A model generated the notes under the pieces. The model was not told the DNA's origin. It did not search any database and saw only the letters and a program-made list of their open reading frames with translations. 64,000 nt of DNA from Geodermatophilus marinus. Lineage in GTDB: Bacteria; Actinomycetota; Actinomycetes; Mycobacteriales; Geodermatophilaceae. The translations under genes and the position numbers were made by a program. The first letter of the stretch is position 1; every line of letters begins with the position of its first letter. The DNA lies in assembly GCF_003428645.1 (NCBI RefSeq), contig NZ_QVQH01000006.1, forward strand, positions 62,001 to 126,000, read 5' to 3'. Of this stretch, positions 51,751-60,549 are shown piece by piece.

Positions 51751-52892
51751 CCTCGCCGGAGCTGGCCGAGGAGGTCCTCGACGACCTCGAGCTGCTGCGG
51801 GTCCGGGACCCGCGCGGGCTGCTCCCGGCCGTCGCCGGGGCCGGCGCCCAGGTGCGGGAGACCGCCCGGCTGACCGAGGAGGCGCAGCTGTCCCGGGTGA
51901 CCGGTGGGGGCCGCCCGCGCGGCCTGGTCATCGTCGCCCGCCGCGAGGGCGCGGTCGCCGCGTCGGTGCTGCGCGCGCTGCTCGGGCCCTCGAGCCCGGT
52001 CACGGTGGACGTCGTCCCCGGCCCCGACCTGCCGGTGTGGACCGGCCCCAGCGACATCACCGTGGTCGCCACCCGCACCGGCGCCGGGCGCTACGCGGTC
52101 ACCCCGGCCTACGAGGCGGCCCGCCGCGGGGTCTCGCTGGTCGGCATCGGAGCCGACGACGCGCCGCTGCGCGCCGCCTGCTCGACCGCCCGGGCGCCCT
52201 ACGTGCCGCTGCCGCGGTCGCGGGTGCGGCACACCACGCTGTGGTCGCTGCTCACCCCGCTGCTGTCCCTCGCCGCCGAGCTCGAGCTGCTCGACCCCGC
52301 CGCCGCCGACCTCGGTGCCATCGCCGACGCCCTCGACGAGGTGGCCACCGAGTGCGGCCCCGCTCAGGAGTCGTTCGTCAACCCGGCGAAGACCCTCGCG
52401 CTGGAGCTGCTCGACGCGCTGCCGGTGATCGTCGCCGAGGGCCCGCTGGCCGGGACCGCGGCCGCGCGCATCGCCGACCAGCTGGCCACGCTCGCCGGGC
52501 TGCCGGCCACCACCTTCCGGATGCCCGACCAGCGGGTGGCCGCGTGCGCGGTCCTGCGCGGCCCGCTGGCCCCGCGGGACGGCGCGGACGACTTCTTCCG
52601 GGACCGCGCCGAGGACACCGACCGCCGGCTGCGGCTGCTCACCGTCCGCGACACCCACGGCGGCGAGCACGACGGTGCTGGAGAGCGCGAGCCGCGCTCG
52701 GCCCGGGAGGCGCTGCTGGAGGCCCTGCACACGGCGCAGTCGGCCAACGTGCCGGTGAGCGGGCTGGCCGAGCACGGGGAGCCGGAGCGCTACGGCCGGC
52801 TGCCCCGCCTGGCCCGGCAGCTGGCGGTCGCGGACTTCACCGCGGTCTACCTGGCGCTGGTCCTGGACGCCGAGCGCGCCCACCCCGGGTGA
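51747..52892 (+). CDS. SIS-domain phosphosugar isomerase-like protein (Rv3256c type)
   Basis: A 381-residue protein resembling bifunctional phosphoglucose/phosphomannose isomerases built from two SIS domains. It corresponds to Rv3256c in the manB-manA interval. LVIVARREGAVAASVLRALL and DITVVATRTGAGRYAVTPAY form the first SIS-like half, and PVIVAEGPLAGTAAARIADQ the second. The usual Ser-rich phosphate loop (SxSGNT) is not seen, as DITVVATRTGAG stands there, so catalysis is uncertain. A regulatory or binding role in mannose metabolism is possible. It is coupled to the Trm112 gene through ATGA. Confidence 0.8.
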   Translation: MTSPELAEEVLDDLELLRVRDPRGLLPAVAGAGAQVRETARLTEEAQLSRVTGGGRPRGLVIVARREGAVAASVLRALLGPSSPVTVDVVPGPDLPVWTGPSDITVVATRTGAGRYAVTPAYEAARRGVSLVGIGADDAPLRAACSTARAPYVPLPRSRVRHTTLWSLLTPLLSLAAELELLDPAAADLGAIADALDEVATECGPAQESFVNPAKTLALELLDALPVIVAEGPLAGTAAARIADQLATLAGLPATTFRMPDQRVAACAVLRGPLAPRDGADDFFRDRAEDTDRRLRLLTVRDTHGGEHDGAGEREPRSAREALLEALHTAQSANVPVSGLAEHGEPERYGRLPRLARQLAVADFTAVYLALVLDAERAHPG

Positions 52893-52981
52893 GCACCCCC
52901 GCCGAGGTCGGAGCGCGCGGGCGCCGTCCCGGCGGGCCGGCGCCCGCCGGCTGACCCACCGGCGGGGCGCCGCTGCACCGG

Positions 52982-52999
52982 ACGCCCCGGCCGGGGCGT
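52982..52999. terminator. Perfect 18-bp palindrome after the manB operon
   Basis: ACGCCCCGGCCGGGGCGT lies 90 bp after the end of the isomerase-like gene and 140 bp before the DUF808 gene. It can form a transcript hairpin or a protein-binding palindrome. The rest of 52893-53138 is GC-rich with no gene seen. Confidence 0.45.
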
Positions 53000-53138
53000 T
53001 CGGGTCCCTGCCGCAGGGGTACCGCCCCCGCCGGGCGCCCGACGGGCGGCCGGGCGCGGCCCCCGCGCGCCGGACGGCCGCAGGGACCACCATCACCGAG
53101 ACAGCACACCGGTGCTGACCGAACGGAAGGGACCTCCC

Positions 53139-54188
53139 GTGGCCGGTGGACTCGTGGCCCTCTTCGACGACGTGGCGACGCTGGCGCGGGCCGCCGCGGC
53201 CTCCGTCGACGACATCGGCGCCGCGGCCGGACGGGCCAGCGCGAAGGCCGCCGGAGTGGTCGTCGACGACACCGCCGTCACGCCGCAGTACGTGCACGGC
53301 CTGGCCGCCGAGCGCGAGCTGCCGATCGTCAAGCGCATCGCGATGGGCTCGCTGCGCAACAAGCTGCTCATCCTGCTGCCCGCGGTGCTGCTGCTCAGCC
53401 AGTTCCTGCCCTGGCTGCTCACCCCGATCCTCATGGTCGGCGGCGCCTACCTCTGCTACGAGGGCGCGGAGAAGGTGTGGCACAAGCTGCGCGGCGGGCA
53501 CGACGACCACCACGCCGCCGCCGAGGGCGCGATGCCGGACGAGGACACCGTCGTCCGCGGGGCCGTGCGCACCGACTTCATCCTGTCCGCCGAGATCATG
53601 GTCATCGCGCTGAACGAGGTGGTCGACGAGGCCTTCTGGTCCCGGGCGGTCATCCTCGCGGTCGTCGCGGTCGGCATCACCGTCCTGGTGTACGGCGTGG
53701 TCGGCCTCATCGTGAAGATGGACGACGTCGGGCTGAGCCTGTCCCAGCGCCCGGGGAAGGCCGTGTCGCGGTTCGGCCACGGGCTGGTCAAGGCGATGCC
53801 CCGCGTGCTGGCCGTCATCACCGTGGTCGGGACCGCCGCGATGCTGTGGGTCGGCGGGCACATCCTGCTGGTCGGCAGCGACGAGCTGGGTCTGCACGCC
53901 GTCTACGGCGCCGTGCACCACCTGGAGGAGCTGGCGCACGAGGCCACCGGAGCCCTCGGCGGTCTCGTGGGGTGGCTGGTCAACACCCTCGCCAGCGCGG
54001 TCGTCGGGCTCGCCGTCGGGGCCCTGATCGTGCTCGTCCTGAACCTCACGATCCACCGGCGCAAGGCGCGGCCGTCCGGCGGGGCCGCGTCGTCCGGCGG
54101 GACCGCGTCGGCCGGCGGGGCCGCGTCGTCCGGCGGGGCCGCGTCGTCCGGCGGGACCGCGTCGTCCGGCGGGACCACGTCGCACTGA
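53139..54188 (+). CDS. DUF808 family membrane protein with Ser/Gly/Ala repeat tail
   Basis: A 349-residue membrane protein of the YedI/DUF808 family, function unknown. GGLVALFDDVATLARAAAAS and KAAGVVVDDTAVTPQYVHGL are the family N terminus. Hydrophobic segments include LLILLPAVLLLSQFLPWLL, AVILAVVAVGITVLVYGVVG and VLAVITVVGTAAMLWVGGHI. ILSAEIMVIALNEVVDEAFW near residue 147 is also conserved. After the last helix (GLAVGALIVLVLNLTI) comes a low-complexity tail of seven pentapeptides like SSGGA, encoded by a 15-bp tandem repeat. The GTG at 53139 follows GGAAGGGA. The stop overlaps the next gene's CTG. Confidence 0.88.
   Translation: MAGGLVALFDDVATLARAAAASVDDIGAAAGRASAKAAGVVVDDTAVTPQYVHGLAAERELPIVKRIAMGSLRNKLLILLPAVLLLSQFLPWLLTPILMVGGAYLCYEGAEKVWHKLRGGHDDHHAAAEGAMPDEDTVVRGAVRTDFILSAEIMVIALNEVVDEAFWSRAVILAVVAVGITVLVYGVVGLIVKMDDVGLSLSQRPGKAVSRFGHGLVKAMPRVLAVITVVGTAAMLWVGGHILLVGSDELGLHAVYGAVHHLEELAHEATGALGGLVGWLVNTLASAVVGLAVGALIVLVLNLTIHRRKARPSGGAASSGGTASAGGAASSGGAASSGGTASSGGTTSH
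54075..54181 (+). repeat. 15-bp tandem repeat in the DUF808 tail
   Basis: About seven copies of GCGTCGTCCGGCGGG with A/G differences encode S-S-G-G-(A/T) units. Such runs slip readily, so the copy number may vary between strains. Confidence 0.8.
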
Positions 54189-55612
54189 GCGACCGCACCC
54201 GGCTGTCCCCCGAGCGCCGCCGGGCCGACCGCGCGCGGCTGCCCGAGGAGGTCGTGGACCTCGTGGTGGCCGGCGGCGGGGTCACCGGGGCGGCCGTCGC
54301 CCTCGACGCCGCGAGCCGCGGCTTCGCGGTGGCCCTGCTGGAGGCCGCGGACTGGGCGAGCGGCGCCTCGGGCCGGCCCGTCGCGCTGGTCCCGGCCGGG
54401 GCGGCGGGGCCGCTGCGCGCCGTCGCCCCGCACCTGGCCCGGCCGGTGCCGGTCCTGCGCCCGTCGGGGCGGGCGGCGCTCGGGGCCGCCGCGGGTGCGC
54501 TGGCCGGCCTGCTCGGCGTCGGCGGGGGAGCGGCCGCACCCCGCTGGCTCCCGCCCCGGGCCGCGGCGGCCGCCCTGCCCGGCCTGCGGCCCGAGGTGCT
54601 GGCCGCCGGTGCGGTGCGCACCCGCGATGCCCGCGTCGACGAGGCCCGCCTGGCGCTGGCGCTGGTCCGGACGGCCGCCGGCTACGGCGCCCGGGTCCTC
54701 ACGCGGGCCCGCGTCACCGGTCTCCTCGGCCCCGGCGGGCCGGTCCTGGGGGTGGGCGCCACCGACCGCACCGACGGGTCGGCGTTCCGGGTGCGGGCCC
54801 GGGCGGTGGTCTTGGCGCTGGGAGCGGCGGACCTGCCCGGCCTGCCCGGGCCCGGGGCGCGCACCACCGGGGCCGCGTCCCTGGCCCTCCTCCCCGGCGG
54901 GGCCGTGCCCGGGAGGAGCGCGGCCGTCGTCGGGACGCCCGGCGGGGAGCTGTCGCTCGTCCCGGCCGACGGCCGCTGGGCCCTGGCGACCACCGGAGCC
55001 GGCACCGGCCTCGCCGGGCTGCTGGACCTCGCCGCGCTGGTGCTGCGCCGGCCCCCCGCCGAGGAGGAGGTCCTGGGCGTGCACGCCTCGACCGTCGCGG
55101 CCCGGGAGCGCGGCACGCCCGCGCCCGGGCTGGTGCTGCTGCGCGGGATCCCGCTCGCCGAGGTCCGGGGCGCGGCCGCGGAGGCCGTGGACGACGCCAC
55201 GGCCGGCCTGCCCGGGGTCCCGCCGTCCCGGACGGCGCACCTGCCGCTGGTGGGTGCCCGGGGGGTGGACGCCGTCCACCCGCTCCCGCCCGGCCTGCCC
55301 GCCGGGACGTCCGAGCGGCTCCGGGCCCGCCACGGGGACGGCGCGGTCGAGGTGCTCGACCTGGTGCGGGACGACCCGACCCTCGGCCGCCCGCTGCCGG
55401 GCGCACCCGGGGTCCTGGCGGCCGAGGTCGTGCACGCGGTGACCGCCGAGGGCGCGCTCGACCTCCGGGACGTGCTGCTCCGGCGGGCCCGCATGCCGCG
55501 GCCCACGGCGGCCGCCGCCCGCGCCGCCGCCGCGCTGGCCGCCGGACCGCTGGGGTGGGACGACGGGCGGGTGGCGCGGGAGGTCGCCGCCACGCTTCCC
55601 GCGTCGCGGTGA
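54185..55612 (+). CDS. FAD-dependent oxidoreductase, GlpD-like but diverged (probable CTG start)
   Basis: A 475-residue flavoprotein related to glycerol-3-phosphate dehydrogenase. LSPERRRADRARLP, typical of GlpD N termini, precedes the FAD fold DLVVAGGGVTGAAVALDAAS. To include this conserved lead the protein must start at CTG (54185), which overlaps the DUF808 stop as CTGA. The next in-frame GTG is at 54254. After WASGASGRPVALVPAGAAGP the sequence departs from GlpD, and the substrate-site HGGLRYL region is missing, so its substrate is probably different. AVVLALGAADLPGLPG and the Ala-rich C terminus follow. The gene is unusually Gly/Ala/Pro-rich. Confidence 0.75.
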   Translation: MSDRTRLSPERRRADRARLPEEVVDLVVAGGGVTGAAVALDAASRGFAVALLEAADWASGASGRPVALVPAGAAGPLRAVAPHLARPVPVLRPSGRAALGAAAGALAGLLGVGGGAAAPRWLPPRAAAAALPGLRPEVLAAGAVRTRDARVDEARLALALVRTAAGYGARVLTRARVTGLLGPGGPVLGVGATDRTDGSAFRVRARAVVLALGAADLPGLPGPGARTTGAASLALLPGGAVPGRSAAVVGTPGGELSLVPADGRWALATTGAGTGLAGLLDLAALVLRRPPAEEEVLGVHASTVAARERGTPAPGLVLLRGIPLAEVRGAAAEAVDDATAGLPGVPPSRTAHLPLVGARGVDAVHPLPPGLPAGTSERLRARHGDGAVEVLDLVRDDPTLGRPLPGAPGVLAAEVVHAVTAEGALDLRDVLLRRARMPRPTAAAARAAAALAAGPLGWDDGRVAREVAATLPASR

Positions 55613-55632
55613 CCCGGCGGCACCGCGATCCG

Positions 55633-55647
55633 GTGACGTGGCGTCAC
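55633..55647. promoter_or_regulatory. Palindrome GTGACG-TGG-CGTCAC upstream of manA
   Basis: A perfect 6-3-6 inverted repeat 92 bp upstream of the manA start, followed at once by another TGTGAC half-site. It resembles a dimer operator but does not fit the exact spacing of CRP-type sites. Confidence 0.45.
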
Positions 55648-55725
55648 TGTGACGAAGCTCCCCGCCACCCGCGTACCACCACCCGCTCGTGTCACCGGGA
55701 CACCGCCCGCCGGCGCGTCCGTGAG

Positions 55726-55731
55726 TAGCCT
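55726..55731 (+). promoter_or_regulatory. -10-like box TAGCCT for a leaderless manA transcript
   Basis: TAGCCT ends 8 nt before the ATG at 55740, with no ribosome site between. Confidence 0.5.
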
Positions 55732-55739
55732 GCTCCTCG

Positions 55740-56915
55740 ATGTGGCAGATGACGAACGCCGTGCGGCACTACCCCTGGGGGTCGCGCACGGTCATCCCCG
55801 AGCTGCTGGGCCGGCCCAGCCCGGCCGAGCAGCCCTGCGCGGAGCTGTGGCTGGGCGGGCACCCCGACGACCCGAGCGTGCTCTCGGACGGGACGCCGCT
55901 CGACAAGGCCATCGCCGCGGACCCGGAGAAGCTGCTCAGCCCGCGGGTGCGCGAGCGGTTCGGTGACCGTCTGCCCTTCCTCATGAAGGTGCTCGCCGCC
56001 GAGTCGCCGCTGTCCCTGCAGGCCCACCCGACGATCGAGCAGGCCCGCGCGGGGTACGCCGCCGAGGAGGCGGCCGGGGTCCCGGCGAACGACCCCACCC
56101 GGACGTTCAAGGACCCCTGGCACAAGCCGGAACTGCTGCTCGCGCTGACGCCGTTCGAAGCGCTGTGCGGGTTCCGGCCGGTGGAGGAGTCGCTGCACTG
56201 CCTGGCCAAGCTCCAGGTGCCCGAGCTCAAGCCGACGATCGCCGCGCTCGCCCGCGGGGGCCTGCGCGCCGCCGTCCCGCAGCTGCTGGCGCTCGACACC
56301 GAGCACCGCTCGGCCCTGGTCGGCGCCGTCGCGGCGGCGGCGGGCCGGTTCGTGGCCGCGGCCGACCCGGAGTTCATCAACACCTACCGCTGGGCCGCCC
56401 GGCTGGCCGACACCTACCCGGGGGACCCGGGCGTGGTGATCTCGCTGATGTGCAACCACCTCAAGCTGGCCCCCGGTGAGGCGGTGTTCCTGCCCGCGGG
56501 CAACCTGCACGCCTACCTGTCCGGCGCCGGCGTCGAGGTGATGGCCAGCTCGGACAACGTCCTGCGCGGGGGGCTGACCAGCAAGTACGTCGACCTCGCG
56601 GCGCTGATCGAGGTGCTGGACTTCTCCGACGGCCGCATCCCGGTGACGCACCCGGTGCTCGGGCCCGGCGGTCTGCGCTACCCCGTGCCGGTCGAGGACT
56701 TCGACCTCACCCGCGTCTCGCTGGACGACGGGTCCGGCGTGCTCACCACCCGCGGGCCGCAGGTGCTGCTGTGCACCGAGGGCCGCGCCGTGCTGGCCTC
56801 CGCGCACGACGAGCTGGTGCTCGAGCGCGGCGACTCCGCCTTCGTGCCCGCCGGGACGCCGGTCAGCGCCCGCGGCCCCGCACTGCTCTACCGCACCACC
56901 ACCAACCTCCGCTGA
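55740..56915 (+). CDS. manA: Mannose-6-phosphate isomerase, class I
   Basis: Zinc enzyme that links fructose-6-phosphate and mannose-6-phosphate. It has 391 residues. NAVRHYPWGSRTVIPELLG begins the cupin fold. PLSLQAHP near residue 91 gives the Gln and His ligands, HKPELLLALTPFEALCGFRP near residue 128 the Glu ligand, and LPAGNLHAYLSGAGVEVMAS near residue 251 the remaining His. SDNVLRGGLTSKYVD near residue 270 carries the catalytic Arg. The ATG at 55740 follows a TAGCCT box by 8 nt. It supplies the ManB-ManC path encoded in this window. Confidence 0.95.
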   Translation: MWQMTNAVRHYPWGSRTVIPELLGRPSPAEQPCAELWLGGHPDDPSVLSDGTPLDKAIAADPEKLLSPRVRERFGDRLPFLMKVLAAESPLSLQAHPTIEQARAGYAAEEAAGVPANDPTRTFKDPWHKPELLLALTPFEALCGFRPVEESLHCLAKLQVPELKPTIAALARGGLRAAVPQLLALDTEHRSALVGAVAAAAGRFVAAADPEFINTYRWAARLADTYPGDPGVVISLMCNHLKLAPGEAVFLPAGNLHAYLSGAGVEVMASSDNVLRGGLTSKYVDLAALIEVLDFSDGRIPVTHPVLGPGGLRYPVPVEDFDLTRVSLDDGSGVLTTRGPQVLLCTEGRAVLASAHDELVLERGDSAFVPAGTPVSARGPALLYRTTTNLR

Positions 56916-56935
56916 GCCGGAGGAGGCGCAGTGGT

Positions 56936-57832
56936 GTGACCTCGACGGGCCGGGTCCGCACCGGGCGGGGTCCCGTGCTCCGCCGGGCCGTGGCGGCGGC
57001 GCTGGCCGTGGTCGCCCTCACCGCGTGCGACCCGCTGCCGGGCGGGCAGGACACCGGCAGCCCCGCCCCGGCCGGTGGCGGCGCCGCGCTCGCCGGGGAG
57101 GCCCGCCGGGCGCTGGAGGAGGTCCCCGTGCGCGGCCGGGCCCCGCGCACCGGCTACGACCGCGACCGGTTCGGTCCCGCCTGGGCCGACGTCGACCGCA
57201 ACGGCTGCGACACCCGCAACGACGTGCTCGCCCGGGACCTCGCCGGCGTGTCGTTCCAGCCGGGCACCCGCGACTGCGTCGTGGCCGCCGGGACGCTCGC
57301 CGACCCCTACTCCGGGACGACCGTCGACTTCCGCCGCGGCCAGGAGACCAGCGACGACGTGCAGGTCGACCACGTGGTCGCGCTGTCGGACGCCTGGCAG
57401 AAGGGTGCGCAGCAGTGGGACGACGGCACCCGGCTGGTCTTCGCCAACGACCCGCTCAACCTGCTCGCCGTCGACGGCGCGCTCAACCAGCAGAAGGGGG
57501 ACGGCGACGCGGCCACCTGGCTGCCGCCGGCCCGCGGGTACCGCTGCGCCTACGTGGCCCGGCAGGTCGCCGTCAAGCTGGCGTACGGGCTGTGGATGAC
57601 GCAGGCCGAGCACGACGCGGCGGCGGGCGTCCTCGACGGCTGCCCCGACGAGCCCCTGCCGCAGCCCTCGCCGGTCACCCCGACCGGATCGGCGCCCCCC
57701 GGCACACCGGCGGAGACCACCTACGCCGACTGCACCGAGGTCCGGGCGGCCGGGGCCGCGCCGATCCGCCGCGGGGACCCCGGGTGGCGGGACGCCTTCG
57801 ACGGGGACGGCGACGGCGTCGGCTGCGAGTGA
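56936..57832 (+). CDS. Lipoprotein with DUF1524/HNH-like and Excalibur domains
   Basis: A 298-residue predicted lipoprotein. AVAAALAVVALTACDP is a signal with a lipobox Cys near residue 32. The middle carries the DUF1524-type nuclease signature VDHVVALSDAWQKGAQQWDD near residue 142, followed by FANDPLNLLAVDGALNQQKG with the conserved Asn residues. After a Pro/Thr linker the protein ends in an Excalibur calcium-binding motif (YADCTEV and FDGDGDGVGCE), normally found on secreted nucleases and wall proteins. It is therefore likely a surface-tethered nuclease, perhaps for DNA uptake or scavenging. The GTG at 56936 follows AGGAGG by 9 nt. Confidence 0.88.
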   Translation: MTSTGRVRTGRGPVLRRAVAAALAVVALTACDPLPGGQDTGSPAPAGGGAALAGEARRALEEVPVRGRAPRTGYDRDRFGPAWADVDRNGCDTRNDVLARDLAGVSFQPGTRDCVVAAGTLADPYSGTTVDFRRGQETSDDVQVDHVVALSDAWQKGAQQWDDGTRLVFANDPLNLLAVDGALNQQKGDGDAATWLPPARGYRCAYVARQVAVKLAYGLWMTQAEHDAAAGVLDGCPDEPLPQPSPVTPTGSAPPGTPAETTYADCTEVRAAGAAPIRRGDPGWRDAFDGDGDGVGCE

Positions 57833-57932
57833 CCCCGCCGTTGCGCCGCTGACGGCCGCGCTGCCGACCGGCTGCCCGGCCGGCCGGCTGCCCGGCCGAC
57901 CGGCGACGGGAGGCGGGTCCGGCCCGGCTGAT

Positions 57933-57938
57933 TAGACT
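57933..57938 (+). promoter_or_regulatory. -10-like box TAGACT for ahcY
   Basis: TAGACT lies about 126 nt upstream of the ahcY ATG. The leader it predicts (about 57945-58064) is unusually long for this window. Confidence 0.5.
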
Positions 57939-57944
57939 GTCCGG

Positions 57945-58064
57945 TGGCACGAGCCCCGCCGAAGCCTCGGCATGCTCGCTCTCCCCGCCGCGCGCGGGGA
58001 TCGCAGCGACCCAGCATCCGACATCGAGGGCCCGGCTCCGGCGCCGGGCCGGACCTGGAGCGAC
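57945..58064 (+). promoter_or_regulatory. Structured ahcY leader, three predicted hairpins
   Basis: The leader can fold as CGAGC/GCTCG enclosing GCCGA/TCGGC, then CCCCGC/GCGGGG, then CCCGGC/GCCGGG just before the GGAG ribosome site. A leader that senses S-adenosylhomocysteine would make sense here, but I could not match the known SAH riboswitch consensus. GC-rich sequence folds easily, so this is weak evidence. Confidence 0.35.
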
Positions 58065-59561
<1,497 letters not shown>

Positions 59562-59735
59562 AAGGACCCCGCTGCCCCCCGCGACACGCTCCGCGCGCCG
59601 TGGGGCCCTGCAGCGGGGCCACGCTGCCCCCCGCGACACGCTCCGCGCGCCGCGGGGCCCTGCAGCGGGGCCGTTCCGGCGGGTCACCGCGCCCGCGGCG
59701 GGGCCCTGCAGCGGGGCCGTTCCGACGCCGGGGGC
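59562..59735 (+). repeat. Stop-anchored repeat copy 7 with 52-bp tandem units (after ahcY)
   Basis: Immediately after the TGA comes AAGGACCCCGCTGCCCCCCG. A 52-bp unit starting GCTGCCCCCCGCGACACGCT occurs at 59571 and again at 59623, nearly identical, and its end (GGGGCCCTGCAGCGGGGCC) is repeated a third time near 59700. GGCCCTGCAGCGGGGCC can fold on itself. Confidence 0.7.
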
Positions 59736-59756
59736 ACGCCTCCGGGGGACCGGGAG

Positions 59757-59797
59757 GGCACCCGCCCGGTCGGCAGGCCGGGCGGGTGCCGTCTTTT
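59757..59797 (+). terminator. Rho-independent terminator between ahcY and mtrA
   Basis: GGCACCCGCCCGG pairs perfectly with CCGGGCGGGTGCC (13 bp) around an 8-nt loop and is followed by GTCTTTT. It is the only stem in the window with a clear T-tract. Confidence 0.85.
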
Positions 59798-59812
59798 CGG
59801 GCGCGACCAGCG

Positions 59813-59818
59813 CAGAAT
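59813..59818 (+). promoter_or_regulatory. -10-like box CAGAAT for mtrA
   Basis: CAGAAT ends 7 nt before the GTG at 59826 and overlaps the alternative ATG at 59817. This geometry favours GTG 59826 as a leaderless start. Confidence 0.4.
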
Positions 59819-59825
59819 GGTCGGC

Positions 59826-60533
<708 letters not shown>

Positions 60534-60549
60534 GCCACGGGGACCCGCG

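Noticed and set aside
57945..58064. Known SAH riboswitch
   Set aside because: I could not match the conserved core by eye, so it is listed only as a structured leader.
59562..59735. CRISPR array from the 52-bp units after ahcY
   Set aside because: The units are directly tandem without spacers and there are only two complete copies.
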